From: CAYNRG01 sp047974855
GTDB lineage: Bacteria > Bacillota_I > Bacilli_A > Erysipelotrichales > Erysipelotrichaceae
Reading direction: 5' to 3'
Assembly: GCA_047974855.1 (NCBI GenBank)
Contig: JBKECT010000016.1
Span: 1-51,849 of the forward strand
DNA: 51,849 nucleotides
Below, in pieces: positions 22,845 to 31,719 of this stretch; position 1 is the stretch's first letter, and each line of letters opens with the position of its first letter. The notes below the pieces were generated by a model that saw only the letters and a program-made list of their open reading frames with translations, had not been told where the DNA came from and did no database searches. Made by a program: the position numbers and the translations under genes.

Positions 22845-23988
22845 AAAGAGAATATTATTTGTGAATGATGAAATGACAATGGGCGGGGTCGCTCGTGTTT
22901 TGAATACGCTTATGGGGGCACTTCCGGTTGATCAATATGAAGTGGATTGTTTGGTTTTGCATAAACGTGGTGAGTTGTTGGATGAGATACCAAGTCAGGT
23001 GACAGTATTTGAAGGAACCTCTTTTTTTGAAGCGGTAGATTGGCCTTTAAAAGAACTGGTGAAACAGAAAAAGTGGCGTCTGCTAATTAAAAAGATGATT
23101 TTAGTATTCTATATGAAAACCGGATTAATAGAAAAAAAAGTTGCTAAAGAAAGAAAAAAAATAGGGACTAAGCAATATGATATTGAAGTTGCGGCAAAGG
23201 AAGGATTTTGTACTATTTTTACTGCTTATGGTGATAGTAAAAAGAAAATCAATTGGGTTTTAACGGATTATCGCGTTTGCAACTACTCAAAGCGACACAT
23301 GAAACTAATGAAAAGAGCATTAGAACATATCGATTTAAATGTGGCGGATTCTCAAGCTGCACTAACGGCATATGAAGAGCTTTTTGGAGTAAGTGGAGGA
23401 GTTGCTATTCATAATTTAATGGATGTGAATAAAGTTAGAACAGGGATGAAAGAGACATGGCAAAAAGACTTTGATATGAACATGGTCAATGTTATTGCGA
23501 TTGCTCGTTTTCACTTTCAAAAGCGAATAGATCGCTTATTATTAGCACATCAAAGTGCGATAGCTGCGGGATTAGATCACCACTTGTATCTTGTAGGAAG
23601 TGGTGAAGAAGAAGGAAAACTTCGTGCAATGGTGAAGGAGAAGAAATTAGATCAGGTTACTTTTTTAGGTCTTATGAAAAACCCATACGGACTTTTAGCT
23701 CAATGTGATTTGTTTGTGTTATCTAGCGAGTATGAGGGCTTTGCGACAATTGTGAATGAGAGCTTAATCGCTGCAACACCAGTGCTAGCAACCAAGGTTA
23801 GCGGAATATCAGAACAGCTTATAGACAAGAGCCATGGTTGGATTGTTGGAAATAATCAAGAGGATTTGAGCAATGGGTATATTGATGCAATAAAAGACTC
23901 TAAACAGTTAAAAGAAATGAAAAAACAACTTCAAAGTTATGAATATCCCAATGATAAAATATTAAAACAGTTTGAAGCAATTTTTTAA
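22834..23988 (+). CDS. GT4-family glycosyltransferase
   Basis: The 384-aa GT-B enzyme begins RILFVNDEMTMGGVARVL (N-terminal acceptor domain). Its donor half has AIARFHFQKRIDRLLLAH, LVGSGEEEGKL and the retaining-enzyme motif LSSEYEGFATIVNESLIAATP followed by SGISEQL. Retaining transfer from a nucleotide sugar to the growing polymer is expected; the sugar is unknown. Its start overlaps the GT2 stop by 11 bases, so the two are translationally coupled. Confidence 0.9.
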   Translation: MGDKKRILFVNDEMTMGGVARVLNTLMGALPVDQYEVDCLVLHKRGELLDEIPSQVTVFEGTSFFEAVDWPLKELVKQKKWRLLIKKMILVFYMKTGLIEKKVAKERKKIGTKQYDIEVAAKEGFCTIFTAYGDSKKKINWVLTDYRVCNYSKRHMKLMKRALEHIDLNVADSQAALTAYEELFGVSGGVAIHNLMDVNKVRTGMKETWQKDFDMNMVNVIAIARFHFQKRIDRLLLAHQSAIAAGLDHHLYLVGSGEEEGKLRAMVKEKKLDQVTFLGLMKNPYGLLAQCDLFVLSSEYEGFATIVNESLIAATPVLATKVSGISEQLIDKSHGWIVGNNQEDLSNGYIDAIKDSKQLKEMKKQLQSYEYPNDKILKQFEAIF

Positions 23989-24012
23989 AGTTAAGTTAAT
24001 ATAGGAGACAGT

Positions 24013-25593
24013 ATGGAAAAATTAAAGAAAATGATAAATAGGAAAAATTTTGGGATTGCTGTAGCATTATTTGTTTTGCTACAACCAATAATTGACTTGG
24101 ATTATTTATTATATGAAAAACTAAATCAGTTGGGATTGCCAAGGCTATCAACAATAGTCCGTTTCGTAGTGCTTCCGTTGCTTATTTTGTGGGCATATAT
24201 GACTCAAACAAAAGATAAAAAGAAAACTGCAATTTTAGCAGTAAGTTATGGGGTTGTGTTTGCAGCATACTATGTTGGGCATTGTTTGCAAGCAGCTAGA
24301 TTGATTGACGTTATGTACTTTACTACAAACTTTAAATTTAATTGGTATCAGGAGTTAGTTTATCTTTTGACACTTGTTTTGCCATTTGGCATTACGTATT
24401 GTGTTGTTGTCCTTAAACCAAGCGAGAGAAGAATAAAACAAGCCGTTGCGATTACCTCAGGATTAGTTGCTATACCGATTTTTGTCTCTAATCTATTTGT
24501 GTTTGGATTGAGCACGTATAATGGCAAAGCGGTAGCCAATTTTTTAGCGTGGTTTACAGAAACTGAATATCACCCTCGACAATTAGCAACTAAATTCTAT
24601 TTTGCAGAAGGGAATACCATTGGTATTTTAATGTTTATAATACTTCCGTTGATGTATTATTTCTTTACAAAAGCAAAAAATAAAAAAGAAAAAATAGCAT
24701 GGATAGTACTGATTGTGATTCAAAGTCTATCCATGCAAATCTTAGGAACTCGAGTAGCGACTTATGGTGCAGTGATTGTACCTGTGTATTTTACTGTATT
24801 GTATGGGGTAGATGTTTTTATGAAAAACCAGAAATTTAGCCGTATTTGCTTTATTACACCATTAATTATTGCAATTTTCTTTGGACTTATGCTGCCTTAT
24901 ACTCCTGCTGTAGTCAATCAAAATTTAAACGCAACAAATGATGTTGCATTGATTGAAAGTAATATTCCAGATGAGATTGCTAACTTGAAAAATGAAAATG
25001 AAGCACTGATGCCAGGAACAGTAGAATACAACCAATTTTACATTTACATGTTTGAGGAATATGGAATTCGTGCAGGGTATGTTCACACAGTGCCACAGGA
25101 ATACTATATTTATTGGTATAATTATAAATTCGACCCTATCTTTTGGATGGATGTAATTGAGATGGATGTTTATGATCGTGTTAATGGTCGCCAAATCCAG
25201 ACAATATTTATGAACTATAAATTAGAAAAACTACAGCCTACAGAGCACATCTTGGGTGCTGGATATTCAACCTTTATGAATGGTTCTATTATTTTGGAAC
25301 AAGATTTTGTGCAACAATGGATGACTTTGGGTATTTTAGGGTTTTCATTAACGATGTTGCCGTGGATTGTTATCACTGCTGGACTTATTCTTGTGATGGT
25401 CAAAAAATGGAAAAAACATTTTAACTTAACTACGTTTGTTTATGGAGCAGCATTAGTCAGTGGATTTGGTGTGGGGGTAGTCAGTGGGCACACCATGGAT
25501 CAATTTGTAACATCAATCTGGCTTGCGGTGTTATTAGGTATTTTAATTAATCGCTTATTTTTAACTGATAGCGATGGTGAATCTAATGAGTAA
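24013..25593 (+). CDS. O-antigen ligase/polymerase-like membrane protein
   Basis: This 526-aa protein has about 11-12 membrane helices. A large extracytoplasmic loop lies in the second half (from about 295 to 430, with PQEYYIYWYNYKFDPIFWM). Short motifs such as QILGTRVATYGAVIV before the loop and LGAGYSTFMNG in it match Wzy/WaaL-type proteins that polymerise or ligate lipid-linked glycans. It lies between glycosyltransferases and overlaps the next one. No Wzx flippase accompanies it here. Function inferred from topology and position. Confidence 0.7.
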   Translation: MEKLKKMINRKNFGIAVALFVLLQPIIDLDYLLYEKLNQLGLPRLSTIVRFVVLPLLILWAYMTQTKDKKKTAILAVSYGVVFAAYYVGHCLQAARLIDVMYFTTNFKFNWYQELVYLLTLVLPFGITYCVVVLKPSERRIKQAVAITSGLVAIPIFVSNLFVFGLSTYNGKAVANFLAWFTETEYHPRQLATKFYFAEGNTIGILMFIILPLMYYFFTKAKNKKEKIAWIVLIVIQSLSMQILGTRVATYGAVIVPVYFTVLYGVDVFMKNQKFSRICFITPLIIAIFFGLMLPYTPAVVNQNLNATNDVALIESNIPDEIANLKNENEALMPGTVEYNQFYIYMFEEYGIRAGYVHTVPQEYYIYWYNYKFDPIFWMDVIEMDVYDRVNGRQIQTIFMNYKLEKLQPTEHILGAGYSTFMNGSIILEQDFVQQWMTLGILGFSLTMLPWIVITAGLILVMVKKWKKHFNLTTFVYGAALVSGFGVGVVSGHTMDQFVTSIWLAVLLGILINRLFLTDSDGESNE

Positions 25594-26542
25594 GGTTAGC
25601 ATTATTGTTCCTGTTTATAATGCTGAAAAATTTTTAGCCGTTTGCTTAGATAGCTTGATCAATCAAACTTATGATGACTTAGAAATCATCATCATCAATG
25701 ATGGATCTGAAGATGACAGCCAAAGGATTATTGAAAAATATCAAGCAAAATATCCACAAATCCGTGCTTATACAACGAAAAATCAAGGGATTGCTTCAAC
25801 TAGAAATTATGGCGTTTCCTTGGTAACGGGAGAGTATTTTGGCTTCTTAGACAGTGATGATTACGCAGAAAAAACAATGGTTGAAAAAATGATGATAGAA
25901 GCAAAGAAAAATGATGCTGACCTTGTTGTCAGCCATTTTAATTGGATTTACCCCAATAAAGTGATTCTTCAAAAAGAGGGACCATACCAACTGGGCAAGG
26001 AAGCGATGATTCACTTATTTGCAACATTGTGGAATAAGCTATATAAAACAGACTGGATCATACAGACAAAACTACAATTTCCAGATGGAAATCGTTATGA
26101 AGATGCGTATTTTTTATATTGCTTAGTTCCTTGGATAACTAAAATTTCATTTGTGGATGAAGCGTTTGTTTCTTATGTTCAACATGATGCCAGTATCACT
26201 CATACTAATAATGACCAAGTTAAGAATATGATTACAGTATTTGAAGAAATTGATACTTACTACCATGAATCAGGGTGGTTTGACCAATATCAAGCGGAAT
26301 TAGAATATTTGCATATTCGGTTCTTTTTAGGGAATAGCTTTTTAAGAAGTGTTAAAATAGAGAGTAAAAAAGACCGAGAAGAAACAATTTTAATGGGGTG
26401 GAGGCTATTAAATCACAAATTTCCAAATTGGCACAAAAACAAGTATTTAAAATCATTAGGAGGAGCAAAAAACCGCTATTATGGTCTGGTGAGAAGTTGG
26501 AATATTCTACTCTTTGCAAAATTATTCCGATTAATTGGGTAA
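25586..26542 (+). CDS. GT2-family glycosyltransferase
   Basis: The ATG at 25586 (MSKVSIIVPVYNAEKF) is chosen over the upstream in-frame start that lies deeper in the previous gene; 318 aa. GT-A motifs are IIIINDGSEDDSQ, NQGIASTRNYGV and FLDSDDYAEK. The C-terminal part after about 220 is charged and carries W/Y-rich stretches typical of capsule and teichoic transferases. Donor and acceptor unknown. A 70-base gap with a possible TTGGGT-17-TATACT promoter separates it from the GtrB-like gene. Confidence 0.9.
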   Translation: MSKVSIIVPVYNAEKFLAVCLDSLINQTYDDLEIIIINDGSEDDSQRIIEKYQAKYPQIRAYTTKNQGIASTRNYGVSLVTGEYFGFLDSDDYAEKTMVEKMMIEAKKNDADLVVSHFNWIYPNKVILQKEGPYQLGKEAMIHLFATLWNKLYKTDWIIQTKLQFPDGNRYEDAYFLYCLVPWITKISFVDEAFVSYVQHDASITHTNNDQVKNMITVFEEIDTYYHESGWFDQYQAELEYLHIRFFLGNSFLRSVKIESKKDREETILMGWRLLNHKFPNWHKNKYLKSLGGAKNRYYGLVRSWNILLFAKLFRLIG

Positions 26543-26611
26543 TAAGTGCTGATAAAGTATACTTTTTGTTAAAATTATTATATAATTATAAACGCTTATG
26601 GAGGAAAAAAC

Positions 26612-27565
26612 ATGTCACTTTTATCGATTGTAGTTCCATGTTATAACGAAAAAGAAACTGTTCATTTGTTTTACGATGCGCTCAAAGCAGTTGTGGACAA
26701 GATGGACACGCAATACGAAATCATTTTTGTAAATGATGGTTCAAAGGACTCCACATTGGAAGAGTGTATCAAACTGTATAACAGTGACCCTACTTGCGTA
26801 AAAGTTATTGATTTTAGCAGGAATTTTGGTAAAGAGAGTGGACTTTTGGCAGGGCTTTCCGCTGCTAAAGGTGACTATGTAACCGTAATGGATGCTGATT
26901 TACAAGACCCACCAGAGTTATTAGTAGAAATGATGAAAATTTTAAAAGAAAAAGACATTGATGTAGTAGGTACACGACGCGTCAGTCGTGTGGGAGAACC
27001 AAAAATTCGTTCTTTCTTTGCTCGTCAATTTTATAAGCTAATTAACCATTTTTCAGAAGTGAATATCGTTGATGGGGCAAGAGACTGCCGATTGATGACA
27101 CGACAAGTAGTTGATTCTATTCTAGAAATTCAAGAATACCACCGCTTCTCTAAAGGTATTTTTGTTTGGGTAGGGTATAAAACAGAATATTTGGAATATA
27201 AAAACGTTGAACGGATAGCAGGAGAGACAAGCTGGTCTTTCTGGGGTTTATTAGGCTATGCGATTGAAGGAATTGTCGCTTTTACGGTTGCGCCACTTCG
27301 GCTTGCAACCTATACTGGATTTTTGATTTCTTTTGCTTCATTTGCAGCGATGATTTTTATTTTCATAAGGGCTTTGCTGTTTGGAGATGCAGTTAGTGGA
27401 TGGCCAAGCACGATGGTAATGATTTTATTTCTAGGTGGAATTCAATTATTGGCTTTAGGTATTATTGGAGAATATCTATCAAAAACGTATATGGAAGTGA
27501 AAAAACGTCCAAACTATATCATACGAAAAGTCTACACAAATGCGGAGGAAAAGAAAGATGAATAA
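26612..27565 (+). CDS. GtrB/DPM1-like undecaprenyl-phosphate glycosyltransferase
   Basis: This 317-aa protein combines a GT2 domain (SIVVPCYNEKETV, FVNDGSKDST, DADLQDPPE, RDCRLMTR, HRFSKGIFVWVGY) with two C-terminal helices (TGFLISFASFAAMIFIFI and MVMILFLGGIQLLALGIIGEYL). Such enzymes load a sugar onto undecaprenyl phosphate on the cytosolic face. GtrA (18981) and the GT-C-like DUF6056 protein (17476) would be natural partners for flipping and transfer. AUG with GGAGG; overlaps the next gene by 8 bases. Confidence 0.93.
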   Translation: MSLLSIVVPCYNEKETVHLFYDALKAVVDKMDTQYEIIFVNDGSKDSTLEECIKLYNSDPTCVKVIDFSRNFGKESGLLAGLSAAKGDYVTVMDADLQDPPELLVEMMKILKEKDIDVVGTRRVSRVGEPKIRSFFARQFYKLINHFSEVNIVDGARDCRLMTRQVVDSILEIQEYHRFSKGIFVWVGYKTEYLEYKNVERIAGETSWSFWGLLGYAIEGIVAFTVAPLRLATYTGFLISFASFAAMIFIFIRALLFGDAVSGWPSTMVMILFLGGIQLLALGIIGEYLSKTYMEVKKRPNYIIRKVYTNAEEKKDE

Positions 27566-28223
27566 GAAAAACAAAAAAATTAATATGTACCTCACAGGAG
27601 GAATGTTAATAATTTGCCTTGTATCCTTAATCATGTTATCGGTTAATATCGTTAACATTATAACTGGGAAAATAAATAGTGATGGGTCAACGATGGATTT
27701 GGACTCAAATTCTTCTATAAAAAACGATCAATATACAATAGGAAATAATCCTACTGATTTTGGAAAGGAAGTCTTTGAAGATTTAACGAAGTCACTAGAA
27801 GATGGGGATCCATTAGAAATTTCAAAAAATGTTGTTCGCTGTTTTATTAGTGACTATTTCACATGGACTAATAAAGATGGAACTTATGAAGTTGGTGGCC
27901 TGCAATATGTATATGGACCTCAGTATACTATGTTTGAAGTAGAATCTCGTTGGACGTTCTATTCAGATTTAGATTTATATATTACGCAATATGGAAGAGA
28001 AAAATTATTAGAAGTAGATTCAATTGAGATCATAGCAGCACTAGATGGTGGATATTTCACTGTTGAGGGGGCTTCATTGAAGTCCTATTATATTGAGGCA
28101 ACTTGGACGTATAAAGATTCAAGCGCACTTGATGTTGAAGAGTTTCAACAAGTTGGGTTCTTTACTGTTGTAGATCACGGTGGGCGATATGAAATCGCAA
28201 GTTTCTATGACAGTTACGATTAG
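27558..28223 (+). CDS. Membrane-anchored extracytoplasmic protein of unknown function
   Basis: The start at 27558 (MNKKNKKINMYLTGG) is inside the previous gene's end; 221 aa. One N-terminal helix (MLIICLVSLIMLSVNIVNII) leads to a Ser/Asp-rich linker and an outside domain of about 150 residues with an alternating hydrophobic pattern (VVRCFISDYFTWTNKDGTYE, FTVEGASLKSYYIEATWTYK). The second half may be an NTF2- or SnoaL-like small sandwich, but no family is recognised. It is 11 bases upstream of the LCP gene, suggesting a role in wall attachment or polymer export. Confidence 0.6.
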   Translation: MNKKNKKINMYLTGGMLIICLVSLIMLSVNIVNIITGKINSDGSTMDLDSNSSIKNDQYTIGNNPTDFGKEVFEDLTKSLEDGDPLEISKNVVRCFISDYFTWTNKDGTYEVGGLQYVYGPQYTMFEVESRWTFYSDLDLYITQYGREKLLEVDSIEIIAALDGGYFTVEGASLKSYYIEATWTYKDSSALDVEEFQQVGFFTVVDHGGRYEIASFYDSYD

Positions 28224-28234
28224 GAGGTAGTAAA

Positions 28235-30700
28235 ATGACAAACAAGAAAAAAGGAAATGCTCGTATCGGAAGAGATATGACAAAGATAAATATTGCTTAT
28301 GTGATAGGAGCGATTATTGCCAATGCTTTATTGATATTAACGGTTTATAATGTCACTCGTTATAGTGCACTGAGCAAAGAAATTTTTATCATCATCAATG
28401 TGGTTGTTTTGCTGCTCTTAGTTATACTTAATTTAGGACTTGCAATGATGATTCGCACAAAGAAAGTTAGTTACCTGAGTGGTGTTAGTGTAGTGCTGGT
28501 TCTTTCTTTGCTTATTGGTGGTTATGGAACTTATGCGACATCATCACTAAACAACAGTATTAGTGCAATCACATCAGTTGGTGGAGAAAAAGAAGAAATA
28601 GAAACAAGTTTTGTTGTTTCTGGAAGTAGTTCAGTAGCTTCAACAACGGATATGAGTGGAAAAATGGTAGGATATGTTGCAGGGACACAAAGCGCAATTT
28701 TAGGGAAAAGTGAAATTGTAGCACAAGGAATTGATGTTGAATATACGGAGTATGAAAGTTCAGTGGACTTAGCACTTGCACTGTTTAGTGAAGAAGTAGA
28801 AGTGGCTATTTTACCAAGCAATTATGTGGCTCAACTTGAAGTAAACGAAGGGTTGATTGAAGACCTAGACAAAAGTGTTGTGATTCATACTTTTTCAGAA
28901 ACGGTAGAATTAGAGGCTATTGCAGGGGCAAATAAAGATATTACGTCTGAGCCATTTACAGTACTTATCCTGGGAGTTGATGAGGGGCGCTCTGATGCAA
29001 TTATGGTAGCTTCAGTTAACCCCATTAGCATGAATGTCACACTAACTTCCATTGCACGTGATAGTTATGTTCCAATTGCTTGCTATAGTGGAGAAGCATC
29101 GGATAAAATCGGGCATGCCAGAGCAGTTTCAACAGATTGTACGATTAACACAGTAGAAAATTTATTAGACATTGAAATTGATTATTATTTTGAAAGCAAT
29201 TTTCAAGGAATTGTTGATATAGTTGATGCATTAGGTGGAATTACGGTTTACAATGAAACGGAGTTTGTTGGACAAACATCATCTAGTACCAGAGGAATTA
29301 TGCAAGTTTGGGTTCCGGGAGGAGGATATGTTTATCTAAATGGAGAACAATCTTTAGCTTTTGCTCGAGAAAGACACCTATACGCAAGTGGTGATTTCCA
29401 ACGCCAAGCAAACCAACAGCAAGTTATTGTTGCGATTTTAAGAGAAGTTATGCGATCACAAGATATTGATAAAGTATTGGCGATGTTAGCTACACTTGGT
29501 AAAAATGTGTCGACAAACTTAAGGACAGATCAACTAATCTCTTTCTTTAACTACACATTAAAGAAAACAGCTCGTTTTTATGATACAGAGCATTATGAGA
29601 GAGTATTCAATATCAGTAGTTCTAGAATTATCGGCTATGACTCTGGACTTTGGAATGATACTACTCAAACGTCAATTTATATTTATCGTCTATACAATGG
29701 ATCTATTGAAGATACAAGAGAAGCAATTCTAAGAAACATTACGCTTACTTCGACGATTGATTCAACAAAAAAAATCCGATGGAATGCGAATTGGACTTAT
29801 GCTATTCCAACGATTGGTCAGACAAGCTATGATGAAGCAAAAATTGCAGCAGAAGTGCCATCAGAACTAGGGAACTTTGTAGGATTGCAAATTGGACGTT
29901 TACAGTCGTGGGCAAAAGTGTTTGGTATTCAAGTTAATATTCGCTATGTAGGAGAAGGAATGGATGGCTTTAGCGGCGCATTAAGTGATGGAACAATTAT
30001 TTCATATGATATTCCATCAGGAACAGATGCATCTGCATTCTCAGTGATTAACGTAAACGTTATTCAACGTGGAGCAGAAGCTACGGAAGTAGAATGTGAA
30101 GATGGAAAGGTTTATGATGAAGAGACTGGTGCTTGTGTTGTTGATGGCTATAGTGTAACAGTTATTTATGTTAATAAAACAACAGGTGAAGAAATCACAT
30201 CACTGCGATACGCAGACGTTTTTGATACAGATGAAACCTATTCAATTAGTGTTCAAAAAGAAAATTATGATACAGTTTCAAAATCAGATATCACTGTTGA
30301 AGGGATAACTTCAACAAACCCATTCACATTAGCAAGTGGTAAAATTAGTGGAAAAGTGCTTGAAAGCAACTTAACATTTACAATTAAGGTAACGCCAACG
30401 ACAACGGCAGCTACGTATACCTTAACGATTAAATATGTGGACAGCACAGGAGCAGCGTTAATGAGCGATAAAACGGTAAGTTTAGCAGCTGGGGCAAGCT
30501 ATACAGTTGAGGCGCCAGCGGTTGAAGGATATACCTTTGCTCAATATACAGGAACAACAAATGGTTCTTCAGTAACGATGGGATCGGGGAACATGACGGT
30601 GAGTGTCAAGTATACAAAAAATCCAGTAGTGCCAACACCAACGCCTTCTCCTACTGAAACTCCAACTTCATCGATAACACCAACTCCAAATGGGGAATAA
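28235..30700 (+). CDS. Multidomain LytR-CpsA-Psr (LCP) wall-polymer ligase
   Basis: This 821-aa protein has three N-terminal helices (to about residue 95). A region at about 140-225 resembles a periplasmic substrate-binding lobe (SGKMVGYVAGTQSAILGKSE, VAILPSNYVAQL). The LCP domain spans about 235-440, with LILGVDEGRSDAIMVAS, TSIARDSYVPI and FARERHLYASGDFQRQANQQ supplying the conserved Arg and Asp that bind polyprenyl pyrophosphate. The C-terminus has two MucBP-like segments (YVNKTTGEEI; YTLTIKYVDSTGAAL) and a Pro/Thr tail, without LPXTG. LCP enzymes join teichoic acids or capsule to peptidoglycan. A terminator follows. Confidence 0.93.
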   Translation: MTNKKKGNARIGRDMTKINIAYVIGAIIANALLILTVYNVTRYSALSKEIFIIINVVVLLLLVILNLGLAMMIRTKKVSYLSGVSVVLVLSLLIGGYGTYATSSLNNSISAITSVGGEKEEIETSFVVSGSSSVASTTDMSGKMVGYVAGTQSAILGKSEIVAQGIDVEYTEYESSVDLALALFSEEVEVAILPSNYVAQLEVNEGLIEDLDKSVVIHTFSETVELEAIAGANKDITSEPFTVLILGVDEGRSDAIMVASVNPISMNVTLTSIARDSYVPIACYSGEASDKIGHARAVSTDCTINTVENLLDIEIDYYFESNFQGIVDIVDALGGITVYNETEFVGQTSSSTRGIMQVWVPGGGYVYLNGEQSLAFARERHLYASGDFQRQANQQQVIVAILREVMRSQDIDKVLAMLATLGKNVSTNLRTDQLISFFNYTLKKTARFYDTEHYERVFNISSSRIIGYDSGLWNDTTQTSIYIYRLYNGSIEDTREAILRNITLTSTIDSTKKIRWNANWTYAIPTIGQTSYDEAKIAAEVPSELGNFVGLQIGRLQSWAKVFGIQVNIRYVGEGMDGFSGALSDGTIISYDIPSGTDASAFSVINVNVIQRGAEATEVECEDGKVYDEETGACVVDGYSVTVIYVNKTTGEEITSLRYADVFDTDETYSISVQKENYDTVSKSDITVEGITSTNPFTLASGKISGKVLESNLTFTIKVTPTTTAATYTLTIKYVDSTGAALMSDKTVSLAAGASYTVEAPAVEGYTFAQYTGTTNGSSVTMGSGNMTVSVKYTKNPVVPTPTPSPTETPTSSITPTPNGE

Positions 30701-30712
30701 TCTATAAAATAT

Positions 30713-30755
30713 AAAAGAAAACTCTTTTGATTTGACTCGAAAGGGCTTTTCTTTT
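30713..30755 (+). terminator. Rho-independent terminator after the LCP gene
   Basis: AAAAGAAAA-CTCTTTTGA pairs with TCGAAAGGG-CTTTTCTTTT (long stem with G-U pairs and one bulge), ending in T. Confidence 0.75.
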
Positions 30756-30820
30756 GGCTAAAACTGGTTTTTAAATAGTTATAATCGTGGTACAATAATA
30801 AAAGAAAATGGAGGATGACT

Positions 30821-31711
30821 ATGAAGGGAATTATCTTAGCAGGAGGAAGTGGGACACGACTTTATCCACTGACCAAAGTAACATCAAAACAACTTTTGCC
30901 AATCTATGATAAACCAATGATTTATTATCCTTTAAGCACTTTAATGCTTGCAGGGATAAAAGATATATTGATTATATCAACACCACAGGATTTGCCTAAT
31001 TTTGAGCGGTTGCTAGGCGATGGGTCACAGTTGGGTATCCATCTGCAATATAAAGTTCAAGAAATACCAAACGGACTAGCTCAAGCCTTTGTCTTGGGGG
31101 AAGAATTCATTGGAGAAGACAATGTTTGCTTGGTGTTGGGGGATAATATTTTCTATGGTAATCAGTTTGGAAAAATGTTAAAAGAAGCGAGCAAAAATTC
31201 AGGGCGAGCTATGATTTTTGGACAGCATGTAAAGGACCCAGAACGATTTGGTGTTGTGGAATTTGATAGCAATGGGAAAGTACTTAGTTTAGAAGAAAAA
31301 CCAAAACAGCCAAAAAGTAACTATGCGGTAGTTGGGTTGTATTTCTATGATAATCGGGTGGTGAAGTATGCGAAAGAATTGAAACCATCACCACGCGGAG
31401 AATATGAAATTACAGATTTAAATAAAATTTATTTGGAAAATGGTGAATTGGATTGTACTGTTTTTGGACGTGGGTTTGCTTGGTTAGACACAGGAACAGT
31501 TGAAGCATTAGGACAGGCTTGCAATTATGTTAAGGCAGTTGAGGAAGTTCAAGGAATTAAAATTTCAGTACCAGAAGAGATTGCGTATTATAATCAGTGG
31601 ATTGACAAACAACAGTTGTTAAAAATTGCTGATGAATATGGGCAAGGGCAATATGCCCAATATTTGAGGTTTGTCGCTACGGGGGCAATTAAAACGACCT
31701 ACAAACCCTAG
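30821..31711 (+). CDS. rmlA: Glucose-1-phosphate thymidylyltransferase
   Basis: The start is ATG 30821 (MKGIILAGGSGTRLYPLT), 6 bases after GGAGG; the in-frame ATG two codons earlier lies against the Shine-Dalgarno sequence. The 296-aa enzyme makes dTDP-glucose from dTTP and glucose-1-phosphate. Signatures: SKQLLPIYDKPMIYYPL, QEIPNGLAQAF, LVLGDNIFYG, VVGLYFYDN, RGFAWLDTGT. It opens the nucleotide-sugar block and works with RmlB at 32610. An extended -10 (TGGTACAAT) lies upstream. Confidence 0.96.
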   Translation: MKGIILAGGSGTRLYPLTKVTSKQLLPIYDKPMIYYPLSTLMLAGIKDILIISTPQDLPNFERLLGDGSQLGIHLQYKVQEIPNGLAQAFVLGEEFIGEDNVCLVLGDNIFYGNQFGKMLKEASKNSGRAMIFGQHVKDPERFGVVEFDSNGKVLSLEEKPKQPKSNYAVVGLYFYDNRVVKYAKELKPSPRGEYEITDLNKIYLENGELDCTVFGRGFAWLDTGTVEALGQACNYVKAVEEVQGIKISVPEEIAYYNQWIDKQQLLKIADEYGQGQYAQYLRFVATGAIKTTYKP

Positions 31712-31719
31712 GAGGATGT

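Noticed and set aside
26398..26646. Frame overlapping the end of the GT2 gene and the start of the GtrB-like gene
   Set aside because: Out of frame with both real genes, no ribosome binding site, and no sensible protein.
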